A DNA stretch of 64,000 bases from Klebsormidium nitens (lineage: Eukaryota > Streptophyta > Klebsormidiophyceae > Klebsormidiales > Klebsormidiaceae): NCBI GenBank assembly GCA_000708835.1, contig DF237012.1:154100-218099 (forward strand), given 5' to 3'. Positions 58,834-64,000 of this stretch are shown piece after piece. The notes beneath the pieces were generated by a model. The model did no database searches and was not told the origin of the DNA. It worked only from the letters and a program-made list of their open reading frames with translations. Numbering within the stretch: the first letter of the stretch is position 1; each line of letters opens with the position of its first letter. The position numbers were made by a program, and so were the translations under genes.

Positions 58834-61800
58834 ATGGAGCCGGTCAATGACGACACCTCCGTTGTCCAGTCATCAGGGGCGTCGCTGACGTCAGCAACTC
58901 AGCGGAGGCCTTCGAAAGCAAGCGAGAAGGAGCAAGCCAAGGAGACAGGTATGTAATTCATGGATGCTTGCGATGTGGTTGGGATCTTTCATAATATTCT
59001 TTCCTTTCCATCTTCAAATATTGCTAGAGCGGGTGAGGGAGCGCACCCCACTTTGATCCCACCACCATGTGCATTCTCTGGTCGGGGCTTGTTTTATGAG
59101 TTTGAGCAACTTTGTATCAAGCGCTTCACTTTTGCCCATATCAAGGTACAGAATGTGGCTCTCGACTTAACAATTATGTCAAGTAAAGCGATCATGGCCT
59201 TAAGGAGAGGACTCCCCACTCACACAACCACCTCTTCCATCAGCTTTCTAGGTCCTAATCTGTTATAGGCGTCACCAACAGCCACTGAGGCTGTGTGGGG
59301 CAATATTGGAGGAATGTTGGCAAACTTGTCGCCTGCTGAAACACTTTCACTTGTCTGAGCTTGCAAGACATATACAACACTGGCTGCAGAGCTTCAAATG
59401 TTGATCCAACTGGTATCGTAGCCTTTCTTAGGCAATCACAGCTCTGAGAAAAGGTTCCGGGCCTCACTGAGGTTCGCATCGGGAAGATGCTCAGACTTTC
59501 GCTGGTGCTGAGTTTAATCAGATCTTTCCACAGCAGATCCTGGTAGTGCAAAAGTTTGACGTGGACAGAAGTGTGCCGCTAGCCCCCCTTCTAATTGCAA
59601 TCCAAAGAAACCCCTCCTGCTTGCAGGCAATGAAGTCGCCACTGTTGCCCCGCTGCCCCCCCACCCAGCGGTCCAAAATTCCAGACCGGATGCGCCGGTC
59701 GTCTCCACAAAAGCCATCATTGCATCCATAGTCCTGACCATTGTCATTGCCGTAAACATGAACTATGGCTGGTACCAGGACCGTTTGGCGCTGGACCGAC
59801 CCCCCCTGGACAAAGACTATGCACTGTACAAGGTGAGCTTTGGCAATTCTTTGGTCGTATGGGAGGGGTTCAGCGCGGTTTTAAATTCCTGGTTGGGGGT
59901 TGAAGTTTCTCTCCTGTAGAGCTAGGTGGTTGTGGTGGTTATTAAGCAGCTTGTATGAATTGCAGGGTGAGGGACTCCTTGGATAAGTGACAGCTTTGCA
60001 TGCTGTGAGAGCTGTTCCGTTGGTTTGCTGGGTAGACGCTTCGTAAGTTCTCTGGGGAGGTTATCTGCAGCCAAACAAGGCAAGGGGCTAGTTTGAGGTG
60101 GACATTTCGAGACAAGTCCCACCCGGCCAGTCCTCATTCGAGACCCCACTGACCGGAAATCTCCTCCAAAAGCCAACCTCTACCCCCTCGGGGGCTGTCT
60201 CTGGCAGATGCTGCAGTGAATGGAGGCCGGGGGCACCTTGACCACCTTTGAACGCCAAAGCCCTCATTCCGAAGAGCTGACTGGCTCTAGCAATCAACGA
60301 AGTGCAAGTTTTGCCACGAAACGTGTCTCTCACCCGTGCTGACCTCACCCCCTGGGGCTGTCTCTGGCAGGTGCTGAAGTGAATGGAGGCCGGGGGCACC
60401 TTGACCACCTTTGAAGTCCAAAGCCCTCATTCCAAAGAGCTGGCCGGCTCTAGCAATCAACGCAATGCAACTTCTGCCACGAAACTTGATTTTCACCCGT
60501 GCTGACCTCACCCCCTGGGGCTGTTTTGTGCAGGTGCTGCAGTGGATGGAGGCCGGAGACACCTTGACCTGTCCTTTGACCTTCAAAGCCCTCATTCAAA
60601 CAGCTGGCCGGCTCTAGCAATCAACGAAATGCGAGTTTTGCCACGAAACTCTTTCACTCATGCTGACCTCACCTCCCGGGGGCTAATTTGTGCAGATGCT
60701 GCAGTGGATGGAGGCTGGGGGCACCCGCGGGGCCCTTCCCCCGAGCGCAAAGATGGAGGTACTCGACGACCTGGGCGCATGCAAGTGCATTCGGGGCGTG
60801 GCCGCGACTCACGACATCCAGATCATGGAAACCATCCTCGAGATTCCGGTAAGCCTAGGCACCCGTTGCAAGGCATGTTGACCCCTGCTGCTGGCAGGGC
60901 TTGCTTTCGCTTTCGCCTTGAACATTGTCCTTGGTGCCAAGTTCAAATTACCTTGTCGTCGTCCAGAAACACAGGCAGCCGCTTGCGCTTGAAACACTCG
61001 GACTGAGCTCGATGGCTCGGCTTTATACAGGTAGGACACCCTCTTAAAAGCAGAGACTTATCCTACGTCACCATCCGTCCTTCTTTCCACGGTTCGACCA
61101 CATCGTGTTCGACAGCCAAGGCTGATGACCATCTCGGCACCCTTCTCATCACAGAAAGTCTCACAAATCCGCCCCAGATTTGAAGCAAGCACTAGCTTTA
61201 GTCCAAGTCCCTTCCGCACACTTCGACCAGACAAATCTTAGTTCAGAAAGCCCAGACTGAACTCAATAGGCTCGGCTTTAACCTGGCCAGGGTAAAATTA
61301 CCCATCGAAAAGCACGACTAAGATCTGTCGTAACATACCCGTTGTGCACTTCGCCGTTGGGCAGCCAACGCGAGCCCCGGCCCGCGTGCACTGTGCAGGC
61401 GCAGTCGAAGGGGTTAACAGTACAAAGGCGTCAAGATTTGCACGGCCAGGATTGTCGTCGGCATGCTGTGTTCCACAGCTTCTTACTACAGAAAGTCACG
61501 CACTTCCGTTCTCTTCCAGAAGCAAGCACTATCTCTCTTATTCTCACCTTCCGCCAGTTCGACCAGATCGTGTTCGACAGCTAGAGCAAGCTCCGCCAAT
61601 GACTTTGACTCCCCAGCTTCCAATCGGACAAACAAATATTCACTTTTCTCCCTGTCAATCTTCCCTCCCCGCAGATTGACCAGATCATGCTCGACGGTCT
61701 CCATCACCGTCTTATCCTTGCAGCTCGACCAGATTATCTTCGGCGGTCTGAGCCTTATCACCACCTTTTTTCGCAGTTCTGCCAGATCATCTTCGACAGC

Positions 61801-64000
61801 CAAACTGAATCAGCATCACCATCTTTTTTCGCAGTTCAAACAGGTCATGTTCGACAGCCAACTCGAACCCCTCCCTGCGATCACCGTTGACGGCGCAGTG
61901 GGAGCTAACAGAGGGTTTGTCAGAAGAAAGGCCATGATTGTTGACGTCATGCTGTTCCGCAGTTGCTACTCTAAAAATCCACGCACTTCCGCTCACTTTC
62001 AGAAGCAAGCACTCACTCTGAACAGTCTCTCCTTTTCCCGCATTAGGACCAGAACATCTAAGTCCGAGGTGTTCTCCCCTCCCCGCAATCGTATCAACTC
62101 ATTCTAGGCTCTCTTTCTTCGCTACATTTCGACCAAGCCATCTAACTTGGAAGCATCCCCCTCCCCGCAGTTGGACCAAATCATCTAACTTGAAAACATC
62201 CTCCTGTCCCCGCAGTTCGACCAGGTCATTTTCGACAGCCAAGTCGAGCCCCTGCCCAAGTGCACCGCTGACGCGCAGTGGGACGTGCGCCTCGCGGCCG
62301 CACTGCTGCGGGAGAAGAACAAGGGGCCCAAGTCGCCCTTCTTCTACTACATCCAGGCGCTGCCGGACGAGATCCTGGCTGCGGTGACTTTGGACGAGGA
62401 AGACCTGGAGAAGGTGAGAGCTTTCGGTTTTAGGGTTTTAGGGTTTTAGCCCGTCTTTTTGCCCGCTGACGCTTCTGTTTTGGGCTTTACTGTCCAGGTT
62501 TTGCAAATGATTTGGGAGAAGAACAACTTGAGCTGGGCTTCCATGCTACATGCAGGCATTATCTACGGGATACATGGTTGCGGTCATTCTGGACCAGGAA
62601 TACTGGGAGAAGGTGGGAGAAGAAGAACTTGTTTTCGGTGTTGCGTCACGTTCAGTTCTGCGGAACTGTAGCGAAGGCCAAGGGGCCTTCCTCGCCCTTC
62701 TTCTACAAACAGGCGCGGCTCGACGAGATTCTAGCTTGTAACGCTGGACGAGGAAGATCTGGAGAAGGCTTGGCCTTGCTGTGCTTTGCTCAGGGTTGTT
62801 GTTTTTGACGTCCAGACGTGGTAATCCAGAACTCTGAAGAAGGAGTCCTCGATTCGACCTTTTTAACGAACTTTCGGGGCCTGCCAATTGAGATGCTGGC
62901 TGCCGTGACATTGGATGAGGAAGCTTTGGAGAAGGTGAGGGCTCTCAGAGTCTTGACACCTCAGGGTTTAATATTGCAGACATTTCGTAGAGATCCAGGG
63001 TTATATGCTTTGTCCGTCCGCCCTTTTCCCAATGCAAAGTCCCATTAGAAACCAACAACGATGACGGGCTCGATTCTCGACGTGGTTGAATGCGAAGCAG
63101 GCCGCCCCATGCTGTCAGCAAAAACTTCAACAGTCTTACGATTCCAGAAAAGCTGGCGGTGCACTCGCGATCTCAATCAGCGAATGGTAGCACACGCCAC
63201 TCACGAGCCGCCAATGGTGAAAGTCCCGGCGGACCCATCGTGCAAACGACTAGTTGGTTCCACTTGAATTCTGATCTCGGGTTGTGGCGCAGGTACAGGA
63301 CAAGACGGACTGCGCCATACTAGCGGCACAGCCCCAGCAGGTTGGAACTTTGAAAACGTCAACCTGCGACATTCAACCCACGAGCTTCGCATAACCCAGT
63401 AACAACAAGGAAAAAGTGACCGAGTCTTATTTCGACGCAGGTGAAGTACGAGACGGGCCGCGCCAAGCTGGCGGCGCAGCGGCCGTGGATGGAGACGCTG
63501 TGGGTGCGCTGCCTGGCGGAAGCGCCGGAGCTGATCGCGCACGCAAACTGGCACGAGTTCCGGTGGGCCATCGCCGTCGTGCAGAGCCGCTCGTTCTCGC
63601 TGGTGCAGAAGCGAGCGGAAAACCAGGTGAGCGGAATGCTCAAGTGTAGGCAGGACACTGAGAACATCGTTGATTGCGTCAGGTCATGTTCCGAGGACAC
63701 CTGAAAACGTCCGGGGGCCATGGGCGACTCGCGCCTGGGAAAAGAATGCTGTTGTTTTCTGCAGAATGGCAACTCGTACCTCCACCTTCTCCCCAAGGTA
63801 TTTTTCAGTTCGATCAGCCGTTTGCGTGAAACTTGTCGTCGACGACCAGATTGGCGTGCACGTTCTTGGCGCTGCCTTGCCTCGATTACAACTTCATGGA
63901 GCCTAGTCGAAGCGGTCAATACGCATCCAACCGGGAATCGACGGCTTGGGTTTTCTGGTAGTTCTGGTAACATCACGGAACGTGAGCAGAAGTGTCGCAC
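58834..64000 (+). CDS. SET-domain (RbcMT-like) protein with N-terminal membrane anchor, 5' part
   Basis: The clear exons are 58834-58948, 59627-59832, 60696-60848, 62216-62413 and 63441-63626. A possible short exon follows at 63765-63797 (N-G-N-S-Y-L-H-L-L-P-K). The gene leaves the window. After the phase-1 first junction all phases are 0. Exons 1-2 give a polar N-terminus, then one hydrophobic helix (A-I-I-A-S-I-V-L-T-I-V-I-A-V) and M-N-Y-G-W-Y-Q-D-R. Exon 3 has the SET opening L-Q-W-M-E-A-G-G...R-G-V-A-A-T-H-D-I...I-L-E-I-P. Exon 4 has L-A-A-A-L-L-R-E-K-N-K-G, S-P-F-F-Y-Y-I-Q-A-L-P-D-E and V-T-L-D-E-E-D-L. Exon 5 has F-R-W-A-I-A-V-V-Q-S-R-S-F, typical of Rubisco-LSMT/SETD-type protein lysine methyltransferases. 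The catalytic NH motif and Rubis-subs-bind domain would be downstream. A membrane anchor is unusual for this family. Confidence 0.75.
60205..60740. repeat. 163-bp tandem array copying the exon 3 acceptor boundary of the SET gene
   Basis: Units start at 60208, 60371 and 60534, with the real exon at 60696: spacings of 163, 163 and 162 bp. Each contains the splice-type GCAG/ATGCTGCAGTG[GA]ATGGAGGC start of exon 3 plus a shared intron piece (AGCTGGCCGGCTCTAGCAAT). The first two copies have an in-frame TGA four codons in; the third reads further, then meets a stop. Confidence 0.9.
61090..62240. repeat. Array of short decayed copies of the SET exon 4 start
   Basis: About ten copies of [G]CAG/TTCGACCAG[AG]TCATNTTCGACAGCC, the first bases of exon 4 with its acceptor. 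They lie near 61092, 61216, 61558, 61675, 61724, 61777, 61835, 62043, 62124 and 62171, before the real exon at 62216. Spacing is irregular (about 45-340 bp) and similarity is highest close to the real exon. Confidence 0.75.
62550..62945. repeat. Decayed copies of the SET exon 4 donor end
   Basis: Three copies of the end of exon 4 (GACGAGATCCTGGCTGCGG... to GACCTGGAGAAG/GTGAG) follow in the next intron, at about 62560-62615, 62720-62770 and 62880-62945. The last keeps an intact GAGAAG/GTGAGGGCTCT donor. Confidence 0.75.
63080..63340. repeat. Decayed copies of the SET exon 5 start
   Basis: Two upstream copies of GTGAAGTACGAGACGGGCCG... (start of exon 5), at about 63083-63125 and 63291-63330, before the real exon at 63441. 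The second keeps GACTGCGCCATACTAGCGGC against GGCCGCGCCAAGCTGGCGGC. Confidence 0.65.

Noticed and set aside
61463-62107. 214-codon plus-strand ORF
   Set aside because: It runs through the array of decayed exon 4 copies; repetitive Ser/Phe/Arg composition and no independent support.

Overview
This is a eukaryotic nuclear window of roughly 50% GC. The genes are intron-rich, with GT-AG junctions and phases that can be followed exon by exon. Protein content points to a green plant or streptophyte alga. It includes plastid-targeted TPM-domain proteins of the TLP18.3/Psb32 type, a plastid-type NOG1-like GTPase, a plant LPP-delta (sphingosine-1-phosphate phosphatase) and a receptor-like kinase with an ALE2-type kinase domain. 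A charophyte such as Klebsormidium is my best guess; this is inference, not proof. Almost no gene is a single ORF, so the exon models were assembled by eye from splice sites and phase.

Layout. 190-3120 (+): 3' part of a large MYND zinc-finger protein with one internal frame change. 4025-6856 (+): GNAT acetyltransferase, three exons. 8183-13143 and 14175-17732 (both -): tandem paralogous TPM-domain plastid proteins, six exons each with identical phases, sharing a GC-AG intron. 18600-20290: an inverted repeat whose two arms carry convergent signal-peptide ORFs, one of them degenerate. 21645-24027 and 27088-29307 (both -): two four-exon genes for small secreted cysteine-rich proteins, inside a 3.4-kb segmental duplication. 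31920-39366 (-): an eleven-exon receptor-like kinase carrying a RING finger at its C-terminus. 42910-48084 (-): LPP-delta. 49679-52134 (+): ten-finger C2H2 protein whose 3' exons encode a RING finger, with a frame change just before it. 53149-58146 (-): NOG1-like organellar GTPase. 58834-64000 (+): SET-domain protein with an N-terminal membrane anchor, running off the window.

The strongest genome-level signal is that introns of three unrelated genes (SET, RLK, NOG1-like) contain tandem, decaying copies of the neighbouring exon's splice-site boundary. In the SET gene this affects three successive introns. Other notable signals are two separate RING fusions (kinase-RING and C2H2-RING), a two-member secreted C-x(8,9)-C-x9-CC protein family, a coding minisatellite that distinguishes the two TPM paralogs, and an excess of the palindrome TGACGTCA (15 exact sites seen, about 1 expected by chance). 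No rRNA, tRNA, CRISPR array, autonomous transposon or viral gene was recognised.
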